DNA of 64,000 nucleotides from Streptomyces sp. TP-A0874 (GTDB taxonomy: Bacteria > Actinomycetota > Actinomycetes > Streptomycetales > Streptomycetaceae): positions 186,001 to 250,000 of the forward strand of contig NZ_BBZK01000003.1 in the NCBI RefSeq assembly GCF_001748085.1. The letters are read 5' to 3'. Below are positions 17,483-26,400 of the stretch, piece by piece. The notes under the pieces are model-generated. The model saw only the letters and a program-made list of their open reading frames with translations. It had not been told where the DNA came from and did not search any database. Each line of letters begins with the position of its first letter. Within the stretch, counting starts at the first letter, position 1. The position numbers and the translations under genes were made by a program.

Positions 17483-18367
17483 ATGAGCACAGCACTCCAC
17501 CGCCTCCTCGAACTGCTCGACCTCGAGGCGGTCGACGAGGACACCTTCCGCGGCGCCAACCGGCCCGCCGCCGTCTCCCGGGTCTTCGGTGGGCAGGTGG
17601 CCGCCCAGGCCCTGGCCGCCGCGGGCCGCACCGTGCCCGGGGACCGCGGCCCGCACTCGCTGCACGCCTACTTCCTGCGCCCGGGCGACCCGGGCACCCC
17701 GATCATCTACTCCGTCGACCGGATCCGCGACGGCAGCTCCTTCGCCACCCGGCGGGTGGTGGCGGTCCAGCAAGGGCAGCCGATCTTCCACCTCTCCGCC
17801 TCCTTCCAACGAGCCGAGCAGGGGCTGGAACACCAGGAGCCGATGCCCAAGGCGCCGGACCCGCGGACCCTGCCGACAGCGGCCGAGCGGCTCGCCCGGC
17901 ACGCCCATCTCTTCCCCAACCCGCTCGTGGTCCGGCGGCTGCTGGAGATCGGCGAGGCGATCGACCTGCGGTACGTCCTCGACCCGCCCTACCTCACGGC
18001 CGGGACGGCCCGCGAGCCCGCGTCCCAGGTGTGGTTCCGGGTGGCCGGCGAACTCGCCGGCGCCGCCGACCGCCCGCTGCTCCACTACTGCCTGGCCACC
18101 TACGCCTCGGACATGACGCTGCTTGATTCGGTGCTGCTCGCCCACGGCCGCGGCGGATGGTCGCTCGGCGACATCGTCGGCGCGAGCCTGGACCACGCCA
18201 TGTGGTTCCACCGGCCGTTCCGGGCCGACGAGTGGCTCCTCTACGACCAGCTCAGCCCCTCCTCCGCCGGCGGGCGGGGCCTCGGGCAGGCCAGGATCTA
18301 CACCGAGGACGGCCGACTGGCGGCCTCCGTCGTCCAGGAGGGCGTGATGCGGGTACCGCGCCGATGA
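17483..18367 (+). CDS. tesB: Acyl-CoA thioesterase II (TesB)
   Basis: Hydrolyses medium to long acyl-CoA to free acid and CoA in the cytoplasm. The 294 residues form two hot-dog domains: N-terminal VFGGQVAAQALAAAGRT, SLHAYFLRPGD, DGSSFATRRVVAVQ; C-terminal YASDMTLLDSVLL, SLDHAMWFHRPFR, DEWLLYD. The Asp of ASDMTLLDS belongs to the TesB catalytic triad. Length and N-terminus are normal. A MITE separates it from the upstream dehydrogenase, and the two were probably one fatty/branched acyl-CoA module. Confidence 0.93.
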   Translation: MSTALHRLLELLDLEAVDEDTFRGANRPAAVSRVFGGQVAAQALAAAGRTVPGDRGPHSLHAYFLRPGDPGTPIIYSVDRIRDGSSFATRRVVAVQQGQPIFHLSASFQRAEQGLEHQEPMPKAPDPRTLPTAAERLARHAHLFPNPLVVRRLLEIGEAIDLRYVLDPPYLTAGTAREPASQVWFRVAGELAGAADRPLLHYCLATYASDMTLLDSVLLAHGRGGWSLGDIVGASLDHAMWFHRPFRADEWLLYDQLSPSSAGGRGLGQARIYTEDGRLAASVVQEGVMRVPRR

Positions 18368-18427
18368 CGCCTCGGCCCGCCGTTCGGACCGGCGCTGCGG
18401 GGCCGTCCCGGCGGCGGCGGAGCGCTC

Positions 18428-19216
18428 TCACAGTCCGGCGGCGGAGAGCAGGTACGCCGTCAGCGGATCGTAGAAGCGCGGGTCCAGCACGTGGTCGTCC
18501 AACGGCACCGTGACCTCCATGGTGCCCTCCTCCTCGGCCAGGAAGAGCGCCGGGTCGTTGCAGTCGGCGAAGCCCACCGCCGGAATGCCGCGCTGCGCCG
18601 CACAGCCGGCCCAGCCGTGGTCGGCGACCACCAGCTGCGGCAGCGCCCTGCCCTCGCGCAGCAGACCGTCGAGGATGGCCGTCATCGGCCCGGGGGAGTG
18701 GGTGTGCCACAGCGTCGCGCCCTGCTCCAACACCGCGACGTCGGCGAACTGGAAGACCAGCCCGCCGTCGGCCTGGAGGCCGCCGGGGATGACCACGATG
18801 TCGCAGCCGGCCTGCCGCAGGGCCTCGGCGATGTGCCGGTGCACATCGAGCAGTCCACCGGGGTGACCGGTCGCGAACAGCACCCGCTCGCCGCCGTCGG
18901 CGGCCCTGCGGAGCACCGAGGCCATCCGGTCGAGGGCGCCGACGGTCAGCTCCGGGTCGATGATGTCCTGCCCGGCCCGGTACTCCGGGTCGTCGATCAC
19001 CCCGCACCGGTCGGCCATGACGGCCAGCACGTCCTGCTCGTCGTTCCACCGGTCGCCGAACTCCAACCCCAGCCAGAAGTGCCGGTCGCCGTTGGCCAGC
19101 AGGCGGTAGTGGGAGAGGTTGTTCTCCCTGGGCGTGGCCACGTTGCCCGCGATGCGCGTGTGGACGAGCTGGTCGATCAGTTCGGCACGGCCGGGGGCGG
19201 GACGGGGTATCGGCAT
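18428..19216 (-). CDS. Phosphatase-annotated conserved actinobacterial protein
   Basis: Cytoplasmic protein of 262 residues whose orthologues in Streptomyces are annotated only as phosphatase; no biochemical role is certain. Recognisable conserved blocks are TPRENNLSHYRLLANGDRHF, LFATGHPGGLLDVHR, LWHTHSPGPM, VADHGWAGCAAQ and NDPALFLAEEEG. The repeated His/Asp/Asn motifs would suit metal or phosphate binding. Start is either ATG at 19216 or GTG at 19222; a weak AGG suits the GTG slightly better. It is convergent with tesB, and the toxin-antitoxin pair diverges from it. Confidence 0.7.
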   Translation of the reverse strand: MPIPRPAPGRAELIDQLVHTRIAGNVATPRENNLSHYRLLANGDRHFWLGLEFGDRWNDEQDVLAVMADRCGVIDDPEYRAGQDIIDPELTVGALDRMASVLRRAADGGERVLFATGHPGGLLDVHRHIAEALRQAGCDIVVIPGGLQADGGLVFQFADVAVLEQGATLWHTHSPGPMTAILDGLLREGRALPQLVVADHGWAGCAAQRGIPAVGFADCNDPALFLAEEEGTMEVTVPLDDHVLDPRFYDPLTAYLLSAAGL

Positions 19217-19337
19217 GGGCACATTGTGCCTGGCCGGGGTGGGGAACGCCGTGGAGCTGCTGCGAAAGTACCTGCGGAGTTGGATGCCGCCTCCCGGAAC
19301 TTCCCGGCAGGATGGTCGTTCGCCGAGGCTTTCGACC

Positions 19338-19375
19338 CACAGGATCCCACTAGGTTAATCTTGTGGAATCCTGTG
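19338..19375. promoter_or_regulatory. Inverted-repeat operator/promoter of the toxin-antitoxin pair
   Basis: Arms CACAGGATCCCAC (19338-19350) and GTGGAATCCTGTG (19363-19375) match in 12 of 13 positions around a 12-base AT-rich spacer containing TTAATC. The repeat ends 3 bases before the antitoxin ATG, as expected for autorepression by the antitoxin-toxin complex and for a leaderless or very short leader message. Confidence 0.7.
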
Positions 19376-19378
19376 GCC

Positions 19379-19630
19379 ATGACTGAGATCGCGATCAGCA
19401 AAGCCCGCTCCGAACTGGGTGACCTCGTGCGGCGCGCCGCACACGGCCGCGAGACCATCGCGCTCACCGATCACGGCCACGTCGCGGCTCTCCTCGTGTC
19501 GCCTCAGGTAATTGAAGACCTCGAGGACTCCCTGGCGATCGCTGAACGCGAGCAGCGCCGGGCCCAGGGCGTGCTCGATGAGGGTGTCAGCCACGAAGAG
19601 GTCGGCCGCATGCTGGGGCTGCGTACGTGA
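19379..19630 (+). CDS. Antitoxin, YefM/Phd family
   Basis: Small DNA-binding antitoxin of 83 residues. The Phd/YefM fold is visible at the N-terminus (EIAISKARSELGDLVRRAAHGRETIALTDHGHVAALLV); the acidic C-terminal helix (EDSLAIAEREQRRAQ) would wrap the toxin. It precedes the toxin gene, whose GTG overlaps its TGA. A near-perfect inverted repeat immediately upstream should be its operator. The pair likely acts as a type II module giving growth arrest when the antitoxin is degraded. Confidence 0.88.
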   Translation: MTEIAISKARSELGDLVRRAAHGRETIALTDHGHVAALLVSPQVIEDLEDSLAIAEREQRRAQGVLDEGVSHEEVGRMLGLRT

Positions 19631-19899
19631 CCTACAGCATCATCTGGGAGCCAGAGGCCACCAGCGCCGCGGTGCGGTTCCTCAAGGACGATCCGCAGGG
19701 TCTGGCCGCCCTGTACGAAGCCGTCGACGCCCTCGCCGGGGATCCCCGGCCCGCCAACTCCACGCCGTACGGCAACGGGTACCGGCGCCTGAGAGGCGGT
19801 TCCTACCGGGCGTTGTACGTCGTCGACGACCAGGTCGTCCGCATCCTGGTCACCCACATCGGGCGCACGTCCGGCCGAGCGACCTCCCCCCATCGGTAA
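19627..19899 (+). CDS. RelE/ParE-family toxin
   Basis: A 90-residue basic toxin beginning at GTG that overlaps the antitoxin stop (GTGA). RelE-superfamily features are IIWEPEATSAAVRFLKDD, LAALYEAVDALAGDPRP, YRRLRGGSYRALYVVDDQVVRILVTHIGRT, the Arg-Gly-Tyr-Arg core being typical. RelE-like members cut mRNA at the ribosome; ParE members poison gyrase. YefM partnering and the C-terminal VTHIGRTS favour the RelE side, but activity is unproven. The C-terminal GRATSPHR is a short unstructured tail. Confidence 0.87.
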   Translation: MTYSIIWEPEATSAAVRFLKDDPQGLAALYEAVDALAGDPRPANSTPYGNGYRRLRGGSYRALYVVDDQVVRILVTHIGRTSGRATSPHR

Positions 19900-20068
19900 G
19901 CTTCCAGCGCGGTGCCGGGGTGAAGCGGCCGGGCGTCGAGAAGCCGTTGAACGACGGCGTGACAGGCGACGGTCGTGAGTGCGAACCGTCGGGCCCGCTC
20001 GTTCGATCGGGCCGCCTGAACCGTCCCACCGCCCCCTTGGTGCTTTCGGGCGGAAGGAAGAGCGACCG

Positions 20069-20087
20069 CTTACGGGACAACCCTTAG
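20069..20087. repeat. Solitary half of MITE family B inverted repeat
   Basis: The run ACGGGACAACCCTTAGG matches the right end of the element at 39437-39602. No partner arm is visible within 200 bases, so it looks like a degraded or solo end in the speB leader region. Confidence 0.45.
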
Positions 20088-20139
20088 GCTCGTGGACCGT
20101 CCTCCGATGTCCGTGCCGTGTGAGAGGCAGGTAAAACAG

Positions 20140-21117
20140 GTGACTACGCAACCCCGTCGGCCGGATGGCCCGGTCGGGCCCGTCGACTCGTCCCGGACCC
20201 CGCGCTACGCCGGTCCGGCCACCTTCGCGCGACTGCCCCGGATCGACGAGGTGGGCGCGGCCGATGTCGCGGTGGTGGGGGTGCCCTTCGACAGCGGGGT
20301 CTCCTACCGGCCCGGCGCACGCTTCGGCGGCAACGCGATACGTGAGGCCTCCCGGCTGCTGCGCCCGTACAACCCGGCACAGGACGCCGCCCCGTTCGCG
20401 CTCGCCCAGGTGGCCGACGCGGGCGACATCGCCGCCAACCCGTTCGACATCCACGAGGCGGTCGAGACGGTCGAGGCCGCGGCCGACGACCTGCTGGCCA
20501 CCGGCGCCCGGCTGATGACGCTCGGCGGAGACCACACGATCGCGCTGCCGCTGCTGCGCTCCGTCGCCCGCCGGCACGGACCCGTCGCCCTGCTGCACTT
20601 CGATGCCCACCTGGACACCTGGGACACCTACTTCGGCGCCGAGTACACCCACGGCACACCCTTCCGGCGCGCGGTCGAGGAGGGCGTCCTCGACACCTCG
20701 GCGCTCTCCCACGTCGGCACCCGCGGCCCGCTCTACGGCCGGCAGGACCTGACGGACGACGAGAAGATGGGCTTCGGCATCGTCACCTCGGCGGACGTCA
20801 TGCGCCGGGGGGTGGACGAGGTCGCCGACCAACTGCGGCAGCGGGTCGGCGACCGCCCGCTCTACATCTCGATCGACATCGACGTCCTGGACCCGGCGCA
20901 CGCACCCGGCACGGGCACCCCGGAGGCGGGCGGGCTCACCTCCCGCGAACTGCTGGAGATCCTCCGCGGGCTGGCCGACTGCCACCTGGTCTCCGCCGAC
21001 CTGGTGGAGGTCGCACCGGCCTACGACCACGCGGAGATCACCTCGGTGGCGGCCTCCCACACCGCCTACGAACTCACCACGCTGATGGCACGCCAGATCG
21101 CGGCAGCCCGCGGTTAG
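20140..21117 (+). CDS. speB: Agmatinase / ureohydrolase
   Basis: Mn-dependent ureohydrolase (325 residues) predicted to split agmatine into putrescine and urea. The metal ligands of the arginase fold are all present: [15 protein letters not shown] and [35 protein letters not shown] near the N-terminus and [17 protein letters not shown] near the C-terminus are SpeB-like. GTG at 20140 is preferred because it yields a normal N-terminus; upstream in-frame starts at 20107 (ATG) and 20092 (GTG) would add 11-16 unmatched residues. Substrate specificity (agmatine versus guanidinobutyrate) is not settled by sequence. Monocistronic by spacing. Confidence 0.9.
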   Translation: MTTQPRRPDGPVGPVDSSRTPRYAGPATFARLPRIDEVGAADVAVVGVPFDSGVSYRPGARFGGNAIREASRLLRPYNPAQDAAPFALAQVADAGDIAANPFDIHEAVETVEAAADDLLATGARLMTLGGDHTIALPLLRSVARRHGPVALLHFDAHLDTWDTYFGAEYTHGTPFRRAVEEGVLDTSALSHVGTRGPLYGRQDLTDDEKMGFGIVTSADVMRRGVDEVADQLRQRVGDRPLYISIDIDVLDPAHAPGTGTPEAGGLTSRELLEILRGLADCHLVSADLVEVAPAYDHAEITSVAASHTAYELTTLMARQIAAARG

Positions 21118-21411
21118 GCCGTGTCGTCGGGATCTGCGTGGACCAGGTCGCGGCGTCCGGTGCCCGCGATCGCCGGGCGGCCGGCCCCGTGACCCCCGTC
21201 AAGAGCCGACTGAGGCACCGTGAGCGCTGCCCCGTGCGGCCCGCCGGACACCGCGCCACCACCACCCGGGCGCTCACCCGTGGGTGGACCGCGGTACGCG
21301 CCGTTCCGCCCCGCCGCCGGGAGCTCGGCATAGTGTGGCTGCGGTTTCCGAATCGTGGACGTGCCCTCCCCACCGCCCCGGGCGCGGCGGTGGGGAGAGG
21401 GGAGATGCGCG

Positions 21412-21606
21412 GTGGTGGAAGAGGACCTCGAGAAGGCCGCGGCGCTGGTGGTGGCGCGGATGATCTCCGGCGTGATCGCCGTGCTCGCCCTCGTGGTGAC
21501 CATGCTGACCCTGCCCCGCGGCGGCCACACGGGGTTCTACCCGCTCTCCGTCTTCACGGTGAGCGTCGCCACCTGGATCTACCTGAAGGTCCGTCTGAAG
21601 GGCTGA
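21412..21606 (+). CDS. Small two-helix membrane protein
   Basis: A 64-residue protein with an acidic start (VEEDLEKAAALVVARM), a first membrane helix (residues about 15-35, ISGVIAVLALVVTML), a short loop with Gly/His, and a second helix (FYPLSVFTVSVATWIYL) ending in a basic tail. GTG at 21412 is chosen because AGGGGAG lies 8 bases upstream; an in-frame ATG at 21355 would add a Pro/Arg-rich, non-native lead. Similar short proteins occur in Streptomyces without known function. Confidence 0.7.
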   Translation: MVEEDLEKAAALVVARMISGVIAVLALVVTMLTLPRGGHTGFYPLSVFTVSVATWIYLKVRLKG

Positions 21607-21709
21607 GACCCGGCGGCCGCGAATTCGGTCGTGGTATCCCTGGCCGGTCGGAACCCGGGACCCCTCCCGCCCCGGCGCGGCCGACCCGCCACGGACCGAG
21701 GAGCGCCCG

Positions 21710-22660
21710 ATGACCGCCTGCCGCCCCGAACCCGCCCGGACACCGGTCCCCGCCGCACTGGCCGCGGCGTACGAGACCCACTCCGGAGCCTCGGGGCGGG
21801 CCTGGATCGCGGCCCTGCCCGCACTGGTCGCCGAGTACCTCGATCGCTGGGAGCTGCGGCCGGACGGGGGTGTGCGGTGCGGCAGGATGGCCCTCGTCCT
21901 GCCGGTGCTGGACCGGGACGGCGCCCCGGCGGTACTCAAGCTTCAACCGGTGGACGCGGAGACCTGCGGGGAACCGCCGGCCCTGCGCCGCTGGGACGGA
22001 GACGGTGCGGTGAGGCTGCTCCGCCACGACCCCGCCTCCGGGACGATGCTGCTGGAACGGTTGGACGCCGACCGCTCCCTCGCCTCCCTGCCGGACGACA
22101 CGGAGGCACTGCGGGTGCTCTCCGGGCTGCTGGCCCGGCTGACCGCGCACCCCGCGCCCGAGGGGCTGCGCACACTGACCGGCATCGCGAAGGCCCTGCT
22201 CGACCGGGCCGAGCAGGCGCTGCCCGCCCTGGCCGACCCGGCCGACCGCCGGCTGCTCGGCGACTGCGCGGCCAGGGTCCGCGAACTGCTCGGTGAGCCG
22301 CCGGGCGACCGGTTGCTCCATTGGGACCTGCACCACGACAACGTCCTCGCCGCGCCCGCCACGGCTGCCGACCGGGGCCCCTGGCTGGCCATCGACCCGA
22401 AACCGCTGGTGGGAGACCCGGCCTTCGAGCTCTTCCCGGCACTCTGGAACCGCTGGGACGCCCTCGTGGCGACCGGGGACGTCGTCCGATCCGTCCGCCG
22501 CCGGTTCGACCTGATGACCGAGGCGCTCTCCCTGGACCGGGAGCGTGCGCGGGGCTGGACCCTCGGGCGGGTCCTCCAGAACTGCCTCTGGCGGCTGGAG
22601 CAGGGGCAGCGCGCGGTACCCGCCGACCAGCGGGCGATCGCCGAGGCGCTGTCGGAGTAG
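21710..22660 (+). CDS. Aminoglycoside/hydroxyurea antibiotic resistance kinase family protein (streptomycin 6-kinase-like)
   Basis: Kinase-like protein of 316 residues related to APH(6) streptomycin phosphotransferases. The catalytic loop reads LLHWDLHHDNVLAA and the metal site WLAIDPKPLVGDPAFELFP, both classic for PF04655; the N-lobe Lys is in APAVLKLQPVD. GAGGAG precedes the ATG. The family includes resistance enzymes and many uncharacterised chromosomal homologues, so a resistance phenotype should not be assumed. No antibiotic cluster lies beside it; a Nudix gene follows on the same strand after 73 bases. Confidence 0.85.
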   Translation: MTACRPEPARTPVPAALAAAYETHSGASGRAWIAALPALVAEYLDRWELRPDGGVRCGRMALVLPVLDRDGAPAVLKLQPVDAETCGEPPALRRWDGDGAVRLLRHDPASGTMLLERLDADRSLASLPDDTEALRVLSGLLARLTAHPAPEGLRTLTGIAKALLDRAEQALPALADPADRRLLGDCAARVRELLGEPPGDRLLHWDLHHDNVLAAPATAADRGPWLAIDPKPLVGDPAFELFPALWNRWDALVATGDVVRSVRRRFDLMTEALSLDRERARGWTLGRVLQNCLWRLEQGQRAVPADQRAIAEALSE

Positions 22661-22733
22661 GCGGCGCCCAGACCCACCTCCGGTACGCATCCGGCGTTGT
22701 TGAACGGCGTCCGGGGCACCGCATACCGTCGGG

Positions 22734-23246
22734 ATGATGGAGACGACGCACCGGCCCGCCGCCCGGGTCATCTGTCTGGACGCCGCCCATCGCCTGCTTC
22801 TCCTGCACTGGCGCGACCCATTCGGCGGGAGGCTGCTCTGGGAGCCGCCTGGCGGCGGCATCGAGCCCGGCGAGACCCCGCTGGAGGCCGCGCGCCGCGA
22901 ACTTCTGGAGGAAACCGGACTCGACCCGTCGGCCGTCCTCGACCAGTCGCTGCCGGTCGAGCGGGACGTGCGCTGGAACGGCAAGCGGTTCACCGGGCCG
23001 GAGCACTTCTTCCTGGCGCGGTTCGCCGAAGAGGAACCGGCGCTGGTTCGCACCGGACTGCTCCCGGACGAACAGGTCAACCTGGACACACACGCCTGGG
23101 TCGCGTGGTCGGAGCTCGGCTCGCTTCCCGACGAGGTCGAGCCCCCGCAGTTGCCGGCCGTGCTCGCCGCCCTGGTGCCGGACGGCCCCTGGTCGGTCCC
23201 GCCCGGCGCCGCTCCCGCGCAGCCCGGCCCGCCGCTGCGGGACTGA
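22734..23246 (+). CDS. Nudix hydrolase
   Basis: Pyrophosphohydrolase of about 170 residues. The Nudix box G-x5-E-x7-REUxEExGU is complete in GGGIEPGETPLEAARRELLE followed by ETGL. Flanking strands (VICLDAAHRLLLLHW, RFTGPEHFFLARF) fit the fold, and a Pro/Ala-rich tail ends it. Two successive ATGs (22734, 22737) are both possible. Substrate cannot be assigned; it may hydrolyse nucleotide derivatives. Confidence 0.88.
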   Translation: MMETTHRPAARVICLDAAHRLLLLHWRDPFGGRLLWEPPGGGIEPGETPLEAARRELLEETGLDPSAVLDQSLPVERDVRWNGKRFTGPEHFFLARFAEEEPALVRTGLLPDEQVNLDTHAWVAWSELGSLPDEVEPPQLPAVLAALVPDGPWSVPPGAAPAQPGPPLRD

Positions 23247-23485
23247 CCCGGAGCCCCGGCGCGGACCCGGCCCCAGGGGTGGGCGGCAGACCGCGGAGAC
23301 CCGTCCGCGTCCCGGCGAACCCGGGCCGGGACGGACGCCGCCCGCCGCACTACGACCTCCGGCTGAGGTCGGACGGGCCATAAGGTGGAACCGCTGCCGA
23401 AACAAACCGATGAGCCGCAGGCGTTCTCGATCGTGGTGTGGCGGAATCAGCACCGCGTAGCGGACGGGGACGACGGAGGTCATGG

Positions 23486-26400
23486 GTGAGCGGCGGTACT
23501 CAGACGGGGGAAGGCACGCGACGGGAGGCGGGCGGCGGCTCGCCGCACCGCGGACCGGAGGCCGGGGACGGGACGGCCGCGAGCAACCGCGGCCCGCGCA
23601 CCGGGACGGTCGCGAGGGAGACCGCGGGCGATTCGCCGGGCTGGGCACGCCGGCTGACCGGCTACGCCTGGCGCTACCGGAGCAGCCTGCTCCTGGCGCT
23701 CGGCTCCTCGCTCGGCGGCATGGCCGTGATGGCCCTCGTGCCCCTGGTCACCAAGCTGATCATCGACGACGTGGTGGTGGAGCAGCGCCGGCCGATGCTC
23801 CCCTGGGTGGCGCTGCTCGTGCTGGCCGCCCTGGTCGTCTACGCGCTGACCTACCTCCGCCGCTACTACGGCGGGCGGCTGGCGCTCGACATCCAGCACG
23901 ACCTGCGGACGGCCATGTTCTCCTCGCTCACCCGGCTCGACGGGCGGCGCCAGGACGGACTCTCCACCGGCCAGGTCGTCGGCCGGGCCACCAGCGACCT
24001 GCAACTCGTCCAGGGCCTGCTCTTCATGCTGCCGATGATGATCGGCAACGTCCTGCTCTTCGTGATCTCGCTCGTGGTGATGGGCTGGCTCTCTCCGCTG
24101 CTCACCGTGGTGGCCCTCGCCGTCGCCCCGGCGCTGTGGGTGATCGCCAACCGGAGCCGGAAGCGCCTCTTCCCGGCCACCTGGTACGCCCAGGGGCAGG
24201 CCGGTGCGGTCGCCGGGGTGGTTGACGGCGCGGTCACCGGGGTGCGGGTGGTCAAGGGCTTCGGCCAGGAGGAGCAGGAGACCCAGAAGCTGCGGGAGGT
24301 CAGCCGCCGGCTGTTCGCCGGGCGGCTGCGCACGGTGCGGCTGAACTCCCTGTACACCCCCGCGCTGCAGGCGGTCCCGGCGCTCGGGCAGGTGGCCATG
24401 CTGGCGCTCGGCGGCTGGATGGCGACCCGCGGCCAGATCACGCTGGGCACCTTCGTCGCCTTCTCCACCTACCTGGCCCAGCTCGTCGGACCGGTCCGGA
24501 TGCTCACCATGGTGATCACCGTGGGCCAGCAGGCCCGGGCCGGTGTGGAGCGGGTGCTGGAGCTCGTCGACACCGAGCCGGTGGTGCGGGAGCGGCCGGA
24601 CGCGCGCGAGCTGCCCGCCTCCGCCCCCGCCGACGTCGAGTTCGACCGGGTCACCTTCGGCTACGACGAGAGCCGGCCGGTCCTCGAGGACTTCAGCCTG
24701 CGCATCGCGCCCGGGGAGACGGTGGCGGTCGTCGGTGCCTCGGGAAGCGGCAAGTCGACGGTCTCGCTGCTGCTGCCCCGCTTCTACGACGTCACCTCGG
24801 GCGCGGTCCGGGTCGGGGGCCACGACGTGCGGGAGCTGACCCTGGACTCGCTGCGGGCCGCCGTCGGGCTGGTGCCGGAGGACAGCTTCCTCTTCTCCGA
24901 CACCGTGCGCGCGAACATCGCCTACGGACTGCCGGACGCCACCGAGGAGCAGGTGCTGGCGGCCTCCCGGGCCGCCCAGGCGGACCGCTTCATCCGCGAG
25001 CTGCCCGATGGGTACGGCACGACCGTCGGAGAGCAGGGGCTGACGCTCTCCGGCGGCCAGCGGCAGCGGATCGCCCTGGCCCGCGCCATCCTCACCGACC
25101 CGCGGCTGCTGCTCCTGGACGACGCGACCTCCGCGGTGGACGCCAGGGTGGAGCAGGAGATCCACGACGCGCTGCGCGGGGTGATGGCCGGGCGCACCAC
25201 GCTGCTGATCGCCCACCGGCGCTCCACGCTCGCGCTCGCCGACCGGATCGCGGTCATCGACGCGGGACGGGTGGCGGACGTCGGCACGCATGAGGAACTG
25301 GAGGAGCGCTGCGAGCTCTACCGCAGGCTGCTGACCGACCCGGACGAGCTGGGCGGTGTGGAGCGTGATCCGGCGGGCCGGGCCCAGGAGCCGGCGGAGC
25401 CGGAGCCGCAGGAGGAGGGCGACGGCGCGGCGGGCGAGGACGCGGCTCCCGGTGACGCCGGGCCGGCGTCGGACACCGCCGGGAAGGCCGGACCGGCCAC
25501 CCCCGGCGGAACCAGCACCGCCCCCGCCCCCGGTGTGGCGGGGGCGCTCGCCGGGATGCCCGCCACCCCCGAGCTGCTCGCACAGGTGGCGGCGCTGCCG
25601 CCGGCCACCGACACCCCGGACGTGGACGAGGAGCGGGCGGCCCGGCCGGAGACCGAGTTCGGCCTGCGCCGGCTGCTCAGCGGTTTCCGTACCCCGCTGC
25701 TGATCAGCCTGGGCCTGCTGGCGGTCGACGCGGTCGCCGGGCTGCTGCTGCCGATCCTGATCCGCCACGGCATCGACGAGGGGGTGCAGCGGATGGCCCT
25801 CGGGGCGGTCTGGACCGCCTCGGCCCTCGCGCTGCTGGTGGTGCTCGTCCAGTGGGCCGCCCAGTTCGCCGAGACCCGCATGACCGGCCGCACCGGTGAG
25901 CGGGTCCTCTACACGCTGCGGGTGAAGACCTTCGCCCACTTGCAGCGGTTGGGGCTCGACTACTACGAGCGGGAACTCACCGGGAAGATCATGACCCGGA
26001 TGACCACCGACGTGGACGCGCTCTCCAGCTTCCTCCAGACCGGTCTGGTCACGGCGATGGTCTCGCTGCTGACGTTCCTCGGGATCCTCGTCGCGCTGCT
26101 GGCGCTCGACCTGGAGCTGGCCCTGGTGGTCTTCGCCACCCTGCCGGTGCTGATCGTGGGCACGGTCTTCTTCCGCCGCAAGAGCGTCAAGGCCTACGCC
26201 TTGGCCCGGGACCGGATCAGCGTGGTCAACGCCGACCTCCAGGAGAGCGTCGCCGGGCTCCGCATCGTCCAGGCGTTCCGCCGCGAGCGGAGCGGGGAGC
26301 AGCGCTTCACCGAACGGAGCGACGGTTACCGGCAGGCGCGGGTGCGCGGCCAGTTCCTGATCTCCGTCTACTTCCCCTTCGTGCAGCTGCTGTCCTCCCT

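Noticed and set aside
21118-21200. A further MITE-like copy after speB
   Set aside because: The string GGCGTCCGGTGCCCGCGATC resembles part of family A near 17210, but no inverted ends could be paired, so it stays unannotated.
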